This document shows, piece by piece, positions 1-6,028 of a DNA stretch of 8,057 nucleotides. Source of the DNA: Clostridiales bacterium UBA1446 (GTDB lineage: Bacteria > Bacillota > Clostridia > Oscillospirales > Oscillospiraceae); NCBI GenBank assembly GCA_002329245.1, contig DCTG01000039.1, positions 1 to 8,057 on the forward strand. Direction: 5' to 3'. Below the pieces are notes generated by a model. That model saw only the letters and a list, made by a program, of their open reading frames with translations, was not told the origin of the DNA and did no database searches. The position numbers and the translations under genes were made by a program. Each line of letters starts with the position of its first letter. Position 1 is the first letter of the stretch.

Positions 1-43
1 GCATCATTTCAAGGTAATCCTCGGCAGATTTCCGAATATCCAC
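1..43 (-). CDS. DtxR/MntR-type metal-dependent transcriptional repressor, N-terminal fragment
   Basis: Only the first 14 codons are inside the window; the gene continues past its left edge. Read from the GTG at 43-41 it gives VDIRKSAEDYLEMM, which matches the usual opening of DtxR/MntR/IdeR repressors (a 'xSAEDYLExI' first helix ahead of the winged helix-turn-helix). A Shine-Dalgarno-like AAAGGCGG lies on the minus strand at 61-54, 10 bases before the GTG. Two ATGs further upstream on this strand are in other frames and stop quickly. Proteins of this family bind Fe(II) or Mn(II) and repress metal-uptake genes. A divergent position next to feoAAB is typical, so an iron-responsive repressor of the feo operon is the likely role. 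The identification rests on 14 residues plus context, so it is good but not secure. Confidence 0.6.
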   Translation of the reverse strand, partial: MDIRKSAEDYLEMM

Positions 44-81
44 GTCAATTGTACCGCCTTTCAGCCATAACTCATGTTTAC

Positions 82-97
82 GTTAACACAATCTAAC
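82..97. promoter_or_regulatory. Candidate repressor operator, copy 1 (GTTA-N8-TAAC)
   Basis: GTTA at 82-85 and TAAC at 94-97 form a dyad with an 8-base spacer, the same core geometry as at 162-177 and 688-703. It lies about 39 bases upstream of the divergent regulator's GTG, where it would overlap that gene's promoter and could give autoregulation. Next to it, CTAACCAA (93-100) and TTGATTAG (110-117) form an imperfect inverted pair (7 of 8), so this side of the control region is rich in GGTTAG/CTAACC half sites. Binding is inferred. Confidence 0.45.
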
Positions 98-125
98 CAA
101 AAATACAAGTTGATTAGAATAGGGA

Positions 126-154
126 TTGACAGGAGCGGTTAGAGATGTTAAATT
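126..154 (+). promoter_or_regulatory. Sigma-A type promoter of the feo operon
   Basis: A perfect TTGACA (-35) at 126-131 is followed by a 17-base spacer and TAAATT (-10, 4 of 6 matches) at 149-154. Transcription would start near 161, giving a leader of about 70 bases before feoA1. A GGTTAG half site lies in the spacer at 137-142. The dyad at 159-180 sits on the predicted start point, as expected for repression by a DtxR-type protein. Confidence 0.65.
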
Positions 155-158
155 AGTT

Positions 159-180
159 GTGGTTAGATACTACTAACCAC
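159..180. promoter_or_regulatory. Candidate iron-repressor operator, copy 2, at the feo transcription start
   Basis: This is a perfect inverted repeat: GTGGTTAG (159-166), 6-base spacer, CTAACCAC (173-180). It contains the GTTA-N8-TAAC core (162-177) also found at 82-97 and 688-703. Its half sites resemble the GGTTAG/CTAACC halves of known DtxR/IdeR boxes, though the spacing is wider than in the classical 19-bp box. It begins 5 bases after the -10 box, so a bound protein would block initiation. The divergent DtxR-type regulator is the obvious candidate ligand. Confidence 0.6.
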
Positions 181-228
181 GTGTTGCCGCGTAACCCAAA
201 TGATTGCGCTGGAAAGGAGAGAACCCAT

Positions 229-438
229 ATGCCTCTTACTATGGCGAAACCGGGCGAAACGAATACCATTCGAATGATAACGGGCAAGGACGAGCTCCGC
301 CGGCATCTGGAGGAGCTTGGATTAACAGCGGGAGAGCGTGTGACGGTAGTCTCGGAGATTGCGGGGAATATGATTCTTTTGGTCAGAGAAAGCCGGATCG
401 CGATAGCTAAGACGGTGGCAAGCCGTATCATGATATGA
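229..438 (+). CDS. feoA: FeoA family protein (first copy)
   Basis: This 69-residue small cytosolic FeoA/SH3-like domain protein is thought to bind or regulate the FeoB iron transporter. The frame can be read from further upstream, but ATG 229 is chosen because AGGAG at 215-219 lies 9 bases ahead of it. The next in-frame ATG (241) would be 21 bases away. The usual FeoA pattern is visible: a helix with HLEELGLTAGERVTVVSE, where the 'LGLxxGxxVxVxxE' loop is the family hallmark, then a short strand carrying GNMILLVRESRIAIAK and a closing 'ASRIMI'. It is followed 12 bases later by a second FeoA gene. Tandem feoA genes before feoB are common in Clostridia. Expression is probably iron-repressed from the promoter at 126-154. 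Family assignment is firm; the exact role of each copy is not known. Confidence 0.9.
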   Translation: MPLTMAKPGETNTIRMITGKDELRRHLEELGLTAGERVTVVSEIAGNMILLVRESRIAIAKTVASRIMI

Positions 439-450
439 GGGGAGATACTT

Positions 451-672
451 ATGAAGACGCTAAGAGACGTTGCGGTCGGGGCGACCGTTACGGTTCAAAA
501 ACTGCACGGAACGGGCGCGGTCAAGCGCCGTATTATGGATATGGGCGTCACAAAAGGCGTGGATATTTATGTGCGTAAGGTTGCTCCGTTGGGAGATCCG
601 TTTGAAGTTACGGTGCGCGGGTATGAACTTTCCATCCGGAAGAGCGACGCGGAGATGATCGAAGTATCTTAA
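451..672 (+). CDS. feoA: FeoA family protein (second copy)
   Basis: This is a 73-residue FeoA/SH3-like domain. ATG 451 follows a GGGGAG Shine-Dalgarno (438-443) that overlaps the feoA1 stop. The hallmark 'KRRIMDMGVTKGVDIYV' turn is present, followed by 'APLGDPFEVTVRGYELSIRKSDAEMIEV', the canonical C-terminal half of FeoA (GDPxxxxVxGxxLxLRxxxA). It is closer to the textbook FeoA than the first copy, which lacks the 'GDP' segment. The two are therefore divergent paralogues and may play different roles, for example FeoB partner and regulator; this is inference. It is co-transcribed with feoA1. A 54-base gap to feoB contains an operator-like dyad. Confidence 0.93.
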   Translation: MKTLRDVAVGATVTVQKLHGTGAVKRRIMDMGVTKGVDIYVRKVAPLGDPFEVTVRGYELSIRKSDAEMIEVS

Positions 673-682
673 TTTTTTTAAC

Positions 683-708
683 CAAATGTTAATGTATTCT
701 AACATTTG
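683..708. promoter_or_regulatory. Inverted repeat between feoA2 and feoB (candidate operator, copy 3)
   Basis: This is a perfect 9-bp inverted repeat, CAAATGTTA (683-691) and TAACATTTG (700-708), with an 8-base spacer. Its inner core is GTTA-N8-TAAC (688-703), identical in geometry to the cores at 82-97 and 162-177. As RNA the stem would be AT-rich and weak, so a protein binding site is more likely than a terminator. TATTCT at 695-700 could be a -10 for an internal feoB promoter, but no convincing -35 is seen. It ends 5 bases before the feoB Shine-Dalgarno. Confidence 0.5.
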
Positions 709-726
709 CGGATAGGAGGAAGCAGG

Positions 727-2892
727 ATGAGCATATGCATTGCACTTGCCGGGAATCCAAACAGCGGCAAGACGACGTTGTTCAACGATCTGACGGGTTC
801 GGCGCAATATGTCGGAAACTGGCCGGGCGTTACGGTCGAGAAAAAGGAAGGGCGGCTCAAGGGATGCAAGGATGTTGTGATTCAGGATCTTCCCGGCATT
901 TATTCCCTTTCGCCGTATACCATTGAGGAAGTGGTCGCGCGGTGCTACTTAGTGAACGAAAAACCGGACGCCATACTGAACATCATAGACGGCACCAACA
1001 TCGAAAGGAACCTCTATCTCACCACGCAGCTGCTTGAGCTTGGAATTCCCACCGTTGTTGCGGTGAATATGATCGATGTCGTTCGGAAAAACGGCGACAG
1101 CATTGATCTGAAAAAACTGTCGGCCGCTTTGAACTGTGAAGTGGTGGAACTTTCGGCGCTGAAAGGAATCGGCACGAAGGAAGCCGCGGAAAAGGCGGCG
1201 GAAATCGCGAAAAGCCCCCCGGCGGGAGAGTTGCCGACTATATTTAACGGCAGCGTTGAGCACGCGATCGCACACATTGAAGAGTCCCTCGAGGGGAAGG
1301 TGGACACGCGCTATCTGCGCTGGTACGCGATCAAACTGTTCGAGCGCGATGAACAGGTGATCGGGGAGCTAAGGCTCGATCAGAACCTGATGGAGCATCT
1401 GGAAGGGCATATAGCCGCCTGCGAAAAAGAGCTGGACGACGATGCGGTGAGCATTATCACGAATCAGCGTTATGAGTATATTACCAAGGTCGTTTCGTCG
1501 GCGGTCATCAAGAAGAAGGGGGGACAAAAGCTAAGCGCCTCGGACAGAATCGACCGTATCGTAACCAACCGTATCCTTGCGCTTCCAATTTTTGCGCTTG
1601 TTATGTTTTGCGTCTACTATGTATCCATCTCTACCGTGGGCGATTGGGCAACCGGCTGGACGAACGATATCCTCTTCGGGGAATGGATTCTTGGAAATAT
1701 TGGTGGATGGTTTGAACGCGTGCATTTAGCTCCGTGGCTGTCCGGTCTGATAGTGGACGGAATCGTCGGCGGCGTCGGCGCGGTCATCGGTTTTGTTCCT
1801 CAGATGTTGGTTCTTTTCATTTTGCTGTCCATTCTTGAGGACGTTGGATATATGGCCCGTGTGGCGTTTATCATGGATCGGATTTTCCGGAAATTCGGAC
1901 TGAGCGGGAAAAGCTTTATTCCCATGCTCATTTCTTCCGGCTGCGGCGTGCCTGGCATTATGGCCTGCCGCACCATTGAAAACGAACGCGACCGGCGAAT
2001 GACCATAATGACGACGACGTTTATTCCCTGCGGCGCGAAGGTGCCGATCATCGCCCTGTTTGCGGGCGCGTTGTTCGGGGGAAGCGGTCTTGTCGCAACC
2101 TCGGCCTATTTTATCGGCGTGGCCTCCATTATTATGAGCGGCATTATCCTCAAGAAAATGCGGCCCTTCGCGGGAGAGGCGGCGCCCTTTGTGATGGAAC
2201 TGCCTGCCTATCATATTCCGTCCGCTTTGAACGTGTTCCGCGCGGCCTGGGAACGCGGCTGGAGTTTCATCCGGCGCGCCGGCACCGTGATCCTCGTTTC
2301 CTCGGTCGCTTTATGGTTCCTGCAAGCCTTCGGCATTACGGACGGCGTGTTCGGCATGGTGGAAGACAACAACACGAGCCTTCTTGCCATGGCCGGCAAT
2401 GCGGTCGCGCCCATTTTTGCCCCGCTCGGGTTCGGGAATTGGAAGGCGGCCGTCGCTACGTTTACCGGTCTCGTTGCGAAGGAAAACGTGGTGGGAACCT
2501 TCGGCGTGCTCTTCGGGTTTTCCGAAGTGGCCGAAGACGGAGTGGAGATATGGTCAAATCTTGCCGCGAGTTTTACCCCGATTACCGCGTACAGTTTCAT
2601 GCTCTTTAATCTCCTGTGCGCTCCCTGCTTCGCGGCAATCGGCGCAATCCGGCGTGAGATGAACAGCGCAAAATGGACATGGGCCGCCATTGGATATCAG
2701 ACCGGATTTGCCTACGCGGTTTCCCTGCTTGTGTACCAGTTTGGCGCCTTGCTTGCCGGCGAAGGGTTCGGCGCGGGGACCGTTTTTGCCGCCGCCGTTT
2801 TCATCGGGCTCATCTATCTATTGGTCCGCAGGAACAGACATGGCGAGTTTGATAGCGGACAAACCCAAAGGAGGGTGACATTAAGTGTTTGA
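727..2892 (+). CDS. feoB: Ferrous iron transport protein B (GTPase-permease)
   Basis: This is a 721-residue inner-membrane Fe(II) transporter. ATG 727 is chosen because AGGAGG (714-719) lies 7 bases ahead; an upstream TTG at 706 has no ribosome binding site. The N-terminal G domain has G1 GNPNSGKTT (residues 9-17), the switch I region YVGNWPGVTVE (28-38), G3 DLPG (54-57), G4 NMID (114-117) and G5 SALKG (143-147). A helical regulatory region follows to about 275. Membrane segments begin near 281 (ILALPIFALVMF). The two gate regions are present: SSGCGVPG (403-410) with Cys406 and FIPCGAK with Cys435, and the C-terminal APCFAAIGAI with Cys634. Length is normal for FeoB and no frameshift is seen. 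The last 8 bases overlap the next gene. Confidence 0.97.
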   Translation: MSICIALAGNPNSGKTTLFNDLTGSAQYVGNWPGVTVEKKEGRLKGCKDVVIQDLPGIYSLSPYTIEEVVARCYLVNEKPDAILNIIDGTNIERNLYLTTQLLELGIPTVVAVNMIDVVRKNGDSIDLKKLSAALNCEVVELSALKGIGTKEAAEKAAEIAKSPPAGELPTIFNGSVEHAIAHIEESLEGKVDTRYLRWYAIKLFERDEQVIGELRLDQNLMEHLEGHIAACEKELDDDAVSIITNQRYEYITKVVSSAVIKKKGGQKLSASDRIDRIVTNRILALPIFALVMFCVYYVSISTVGDWATGWTNDILFGEWILGNIGGWFERVHLAPWLSGLIVDGIVGGVGAVIGFVPQMLVLFILLSILEDVGYMARVAFIMDRIFRKFGLSGKSFIPMLISSGCGVPGIMACRTIENERDRRMTIMTTTFIPCGAKVPIIALFAGALFGGSGLVATSAYFIGVASIIMSGIILKKMRPFAGEAAPFVMELPAYHIPSALNVFRAAWERGWSFIRRAGTVILVSSVALWFLQAFGITDGVFGMVEDNNTSLLAMAGNAVAPIFAPLGFGNWKAAVATFTGLVAKENVVGTFGVLFGFSEVAEDGVEIWSNLAASFTPITAYSFMLFNLLCAPCFAAIGAIRREMNSAKWTWAAIGYQTGFAYAVSLLVYQFGALLAGEGFGAGTVFAAAVFIGLIYLLVRRNRHGEFDSGQTQRRVTLSV

Positions 2893-3049
2893 GTATCTCG
2901 CACATAATCTTGCCACGATTCTGGTCGGCGCTGCCGTGCTTGGAATCCTGGCGCTTGCGACGGTGAAACTGATTCGGGATCGCCGCAAATCCTCCTGCGG
3001 CTGCGGATGCGGAGGCTGTCCGGGGCGCAGCGTGTGCCACCGTGACTGA
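2885..3049 (+). CDS. FeoB-associated Cys-rich membrane protein
   Basis: This 54-residue protein starts at GTG 2885 and overlaps the feoB stop by 8 bases. AAAGGAGGG (2867-2875), inside the end of feoB, lies 9 bases before the GTG, which points to translational coupling. The protein starts MFEYLAHNLATILVGAAVLG and has one transmembrane helix (about residues 9-30, ending VKLIRDRRK). A Cys-rich tail follows with cysteines at 38, 40, 42, 45 and 51 in the pattern CGCGCGGCPG. This architecture (short N-terminus, one helix, basic stop-transfer, CxCxCxxC tail) is that of the FeoB-associated Cys-rich family found after feoB in Firmicutes. The tail probably binds metal or helps deliver iron near the FeoB pore, but its function is not established. 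The gene is easily missed because of its size and GTG start. Confidence 0.88.
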   Translation: MFEYLAHNLATILVGAAVLGILALATVKLIRDRRKSSCGCGCGGCPGRSVCHRD

Positions 3050-3068
3050 GAGTATCCTATCCGAGTTT

Positions 3069-3104
3069 CCCGGGGCTTCCTCTCTTGAAGCTCCGGGTTC
3101 TTTT
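3069..3104 (+). terminator. Intrinsic terminator of the feo operon
   Basis: An 11-bp stem (CCCGGGGCTTC at 3069-3079 with GAAGCTCCGGG at 3087-3097, one G-U pair) has a 7-base loop and is followed by a T-rich tract (TTCTTTT, 3098-3104). It starts 20 bases after the stop of the Cys-rich protein gene, so the feo operon ends here and the molybdenum enzyme genes form a separate transcription unit. Confidence 0.88.
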
Positions 3105-3219
3105 ATTGTCTGTCTTTTCTCCTGTTCTTTTTGCTATCCGTCGAATAATTCTTGTTGAAGGAATGAGCCCAATAAAAAGGGATATAAATGGTCGTATAAA
3201 GATATACTGGCAGCTATTC

Positions 3220-3232
3220 CAAGAATTTCTTG
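3220..3232. promoter_or_regulatory. Small palindrome over the -35 box
   Basis: CAAGAA (3220-3225) and TTCTTG (3227-3232) form a perfect 6-bp dyad around a single T. Its right arm overlaps the first three bases of the TTGACT -35 element. A bound regulator here would compete with or contact RNA polymerase. No regulator gene for it is visible in the window. Confidence 0.35.
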
Positions 3233-3258
3233 ACTATAGAAATAGCATAACCTATAAT
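3230..3258 (+). promoter_or_regulatory. Sigma-A promoter of the molybdenum enzyme operon
   Basis: TTGACT (3230-3235), a 17-base spacer and a perfect TATAAT (3253-3258) give one of the best promoters in the window. Transcription would start near 3265, about 85 bases before the GTG at 3350. Confidence 0.75.
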
Positions 3259-3349
3259 CAATTTATACGGATTGCCGGATTATGAAATACAGCGGAGGTG
3301 AATCTTTTACAGTTTGCCCAAAACATCGACAAATGGAGGTAGTGAAGGA

Positions 3350-6028
3350 GTGTCAGCTAACAAAGAGGAAAAAGTAAAAGCCAAGGCATCCCCAGGCACG
3401 AGCCCGCCGGCTGTTGGAGCCGACAAGACCGTTGTCAAGGCGCTTGGCCTGAGCGGCGGCATCTTTGGCGCTTCACCCTGCGCCGTCGACGTCAAGGACG
3501 GGAAAGTCATTCGCATCAGACCGCTTTATTGGGATGCAAAGTATGATTTCGACTCGCTCAATCCCTGGAAAATTGAGCGCAATGGTAAGACTTTCGAGCC
3601 GCTCAGAAAATCGGCTCCGGCTCCGTGGAGCCTCGCATACAAAAAAAGAACATACTCTCCCAACCGCATCAAGTATCCGCTAAAGCGTATCGACTGGGAT
3701 CCGCACGGCGAGCGCAATCCCCAAAACAGAGGCAAAAGTAAATTTGTCCGCATCTCTTGGGACGAGGCTACGGATCTCATTGCCGCCGAGATCCGTCGCG
3801 TTCATAAAGAGTATGGTCCCCTTTCCATCTTAGTCCAGGGAGACGGGCACGGAGAATGCAAAATGATCCACGCCCCCCATGGCTGCAGTACGCTGCTCTT
3901 TGACAAGATGGGAGGCTTCACACAGCAGGTGAGAAACCCGGACAGCTGGGAAGGCTGGTACTGGGGGGCCAAGCATGTATGGGGCAAGGGCTTCATCGGT
4001 ATGATGGCGCCAGCCGACAACGTGGTGAAAGACATCTGCGAGAACAGCGATATGGTCTTAGTCTGGGGCGGAGATCCCGAGACTACCCACTGGGGCTTCC
4101 GCGGACAGCTTGCAAGCCGCCTGCTGTACTTTTGGACGCAGGTCGGCATCAAGCAGGTCTACATCTGCCCGGACCTCAATTATTCGGCGGCAATTCACGC
4201 CGACAAGTGGATTCCCATTCTGCCCAACACGGACGCGGCCATGCAGCTGGCCATCATCTACACGTGGATTACCGAGGGGACCTATGACAAAGCGTATGTC
4301 GAAACCCACACGGTCGGGTTTGACAAGATCAAGGCCTATGTATTGGGCGAAACGGACGGCGTTCCCAAGACGCCCAAATGGGCTTCCGCCAAGTGCGGAG
4401 TTCCTCCCTGGACCATCAAGGCGCTCGCCAGGGACTGGGCGAAAAAAACCGTGACTATCGGGCACTACTTTGCCGGCGGCATGGCGCGGGGGCCCTACTC
4501 GCATGAGCCGGCCCGGCTGGAGGTTGTACTTTTGGGCATGCAGGGCTTGGGCAAGCCGGGCGTTCACCAGGCGCAGATTGCGTATACCGGCATGCCGAAG
4601 AACATCATAGCCGGCGGGAAGGACCACATGGGAACGTTTGAGAAGCTTGTCGGCACGCCGGCAGGGGAACGGCTCCTGAAGCCGCATCGGGGAACTCCCA
4701 CCGCATGGGGCAAGCAGATGATCCCCAAAACCCTTATCGAAGAGGCTATCCGAAAAGGAACCGTTGACTTTTACGGCACAGGCGGGCATGAAGAGCCGAC
4801 TTCCGACCAGTATAAGAAATATACATACCCCATTCCGGCGTCGGAAGGCGGAACGGAAATCCACATGATCTGGACGGACACGCCCTGCCGCCAGACTTGT
4901 TGGAACTGCGGCAACGATGTGGCTCTGGAGTCGCGCAACCCCAAGATCGAGTGCATCGTGGCGCAGCACCCGTGGCTGGAAAACGACTGTCTCTTCGCGG
5001 ATATCATACTGCCCTCCAACACCACGCTCGAAGTGGACGATATTTCGCCCTGCCTGCGCGACGGAGACAGCTTCCAGAGCGTCCTCTACATGAGAAAAGC
5101 CATCGATCCGGTCGGCGAGTCAAAGAGCGATTTCGAGATTATCGTCGAGGTGGCCAAGAAGCTTGGCATGGAGCGGGAGGTCACCGAGGGATTCACGGTC
5201 GATGAGCTCATCAAAGCGACTTACGAGGGGATGAAGTTCGATCAGATCGTCAGCTGGGAGGAGTTTCAGGAGAAGGACTATTTCGTCATTCCTGTCTCAA
5301 AGGACTGGGAGAAGTGGCCCGCCGGTCTTTACAACTTCTACAAGGATCCCGAGGCCAATCCCCTTCCCACGCCCAGCGGGAAGCTTGAATTCTACTCGGA
5401 AAGCTTAGCGAAGGCCTTCCCCAACGACGAGGAACGCCCGGCCTTTCCTCAGTGGATTGAAAAGGGCATCACGCATGATGAACGGCTGTCGAGCAAACGA
5501 GCGCAGGCTTATCCATTGTTGGTTCTCTCCAATCACGGAAGGTGGAGGGTGCACGCGCAGGGCGACGACATACCCTGGAGCAAGGAAGCGGTGACCGGCA
5601 AGGTCAGGGGCTTCGACGGGTATCTCTATGAACCGTGCTGGATTAATCCCGCAGACGCGGCAGCCAGAGGAATCCAAAACGGGGACATTGTGCGGGTCTA
5701 CAACGAGCGCGGCAGCGTACTGTGCGGAGCCTTGGTGTTTGAGAGGGTCATGCCCGGAGCGGTTTCCATCGACCACGGCGCCCGGACCGACTTCATCATA
5801 CCGGGCAAGTTGGACCGCGGCGGCGCCATCAATACGATTACCCCGGAAGGACTGACGTCCCGGCATGCTGCCGGCCAGGCTACCACGGCCTTCCTGGTCG
5901 AGGTGGAGCGGGTCAGCATGGAGCAGATGGACCAATGGAGGAGAGACTACCCCGAAGCCTTCAACAGAGAATATGACCCGGCCAGCGGCTTGCGGTTCAA
6001 CGCCTGGGTCGAAGGGGGGAACAGGTAA
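3350..6028 (+). CDS. Molybdopterin oxidoreductase, large subunit, pyrogallol hydroxytransferase (transhydroxylase)-like
   Basis: This is an 892-residue catalytic subunit of the DMSO reductase family, expected to hold Mo (or W) between two pterin guanine dinucleotides. GTG 3350 is chosen because GGAGG (3335-3339) lies 10 bases ahead; an in-frame TTG at 3314 has only a poorly spaced site. The first ~27 residues are a Lys/Ala/Pro-rich extension with no signal peptide or twin-Arg motif. The body opens with VDVKDGKVIRIRP and has no CxxCxxxC motif, so no N-terminal [4Fe-4S] cluster. This agrees with transhydroxylase (AthL, Pelobacter acidigallici). Other matches are WKIERNGKTF, ISWDEATDLI, NPDSWEGWYWG, DPETTHWGF, MQGLGKPG, FADIILPSNTTLE and a C-terminal cofactor-binding domain (WINPADAAARGIQNGDIVRVYNERGS, from about 764). 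Ser199 in D198-S199-W200 aligns with the Mo ligand Ser175 of that enzyme. Pocket residues differ, so the substrate is open. Resorcinol hydroxylase large subunit is an alternative. The TAA overlaps the next ATG. Confidence 0.82.
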   Translation: MSANKEEKVKAKASPGTSPPAVGADKTVVKALGLSGGIFGASPCAVDVKDGKVIRIRPLYWDAKYDFDSLNPWKIERNGKTFEPLRKSAPAPWSLAYKKRTYSPNRIKYPLKRIDWDPHGERNPQNRGKSKFVRISWDEATDLIAAEIRRVHKEYGPLSILVQGDGHGECKMIHAPHGCSTLLFDKMGGFTQQVRNPDSWEGWYWGAKHVWGKGFIGMMAPADNVVKDICENSDMVLVWGGDPETTHWGFRGQLASRLLYFWTQVGIKQVYICPDLNYSAAIHADKWIPILPNTDAAMQLAIIYTWITEGTYDKAYVETHTVGFDKIKAYVLGETDGVPKTPKWASAKCGVPPWTIKALARDWAKKTVTIGHYFAGGMARGPYSHEPARLEVVLLGMQGLGKPGVHQAQIAYTGMPKNIIAGGKDHMGTFEKLVGTPAGERLLKPHRGTPTAWGKQMIPKTLIEEAIRKGTVDFYGTGGHEEPTSDQYKKYTYPIPASEGGTEIHMIWTDTPCRQTCWNCGNDVALESRNPKIECIVAQHPWLENDCLFADIILPSNTTLEVDDISPCLRDGDSFQSVLYMRKAIDPVGESKSDFEIIVEVAKKLGMEREVTEGFTVDELIKATYEGMKFDQIVSWEEFQEKDYFVIPVSKDWEKWPAGLYNFYKDPEANPLPTPSGKLEFYSESLAKAFPNDEERPAFPQWIEKGITHDERLSSKRAQAYPLLVLSNHGRWRVHAQGDDIPWSKEAVTGKVRGFDGYLYEPCWINPADAAARGIQNGDIVRVYNERGSVLCGALVFERVMPGAVSIDHGARTDFIIPGKLDRGGAINTITPEGLTSRHAAGQATTAFLVEVERVSMEQMDQWRRDYPEAFNREYDPASGLRFNAWVEGGNR

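Larger units (their letters stand above)
3105..3349. other. AT-rich intergenic region upstream of the molybdenum enzyme genes
   Basis: No credible gene is present. Beyond the promoter at 3230-3258 and the palindrome at 3220-3232 there is a small inverted repeat, GTATA-AAGA-TATAC, at 3194-3207. A 40-codon frame from ATG 3163 lacks a properly spaced ribosome binding site and spans the promoter, so it is not called. The transcript leader from about 3265 to 3349 is roughly 85 bases and carries two Shine-Dalgarno sequences (3294-3298 and 3335-3339). It is too short and lacks visible structure for a typical molybdenum-cofactor riboswitch. Confidence 0.6.

Noticed and set aside
1726..2690. Two minus-strand open frames (162 and 159 codons) within feoB
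   Set aside because: Antisense shadows of the transmembrane domain of feoB; composition is rich in Arg/His/Asn and nothing resembles a protein family.
3163..3285. 40-codon frame starting at ATG 3163 after the feo terminator
   Set aside because: GAAGGA lies directly against the ATG with no spacing, no family is recognised, and it runs through the promoter at 3230-3258.
3265..3349. Possible molybdenum-cofactor riboswitch in the leader of the large subunit gene
   Set aside because: The leader is only about 85 bases, AT-rich, and shows no multi-stem structure or terminator/anti-terminator pair.
3282..3377. 31-codon frame from ATG 3282 overlapping the start of the large subunit
   Set aside because: No Shine-Dalgarno upstream, out of frame with the real gene, and its last third is antiphase reading of the coding sequence.
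4058..4969. 303-codon minus-strand open frame inside the molybdenum enzyme gene
   Set aside because: Shadow of a well-supported plus-strand gene; Arg/Gly/Val-rich composition, no ribosome binding site and no recognisable domain.
5405..5935. 176-codon minus-strand open frame
   Set aside because: Antisense to the conserved C-terminal cofactor-binding domain of the large subunit; no independent coding evidence.
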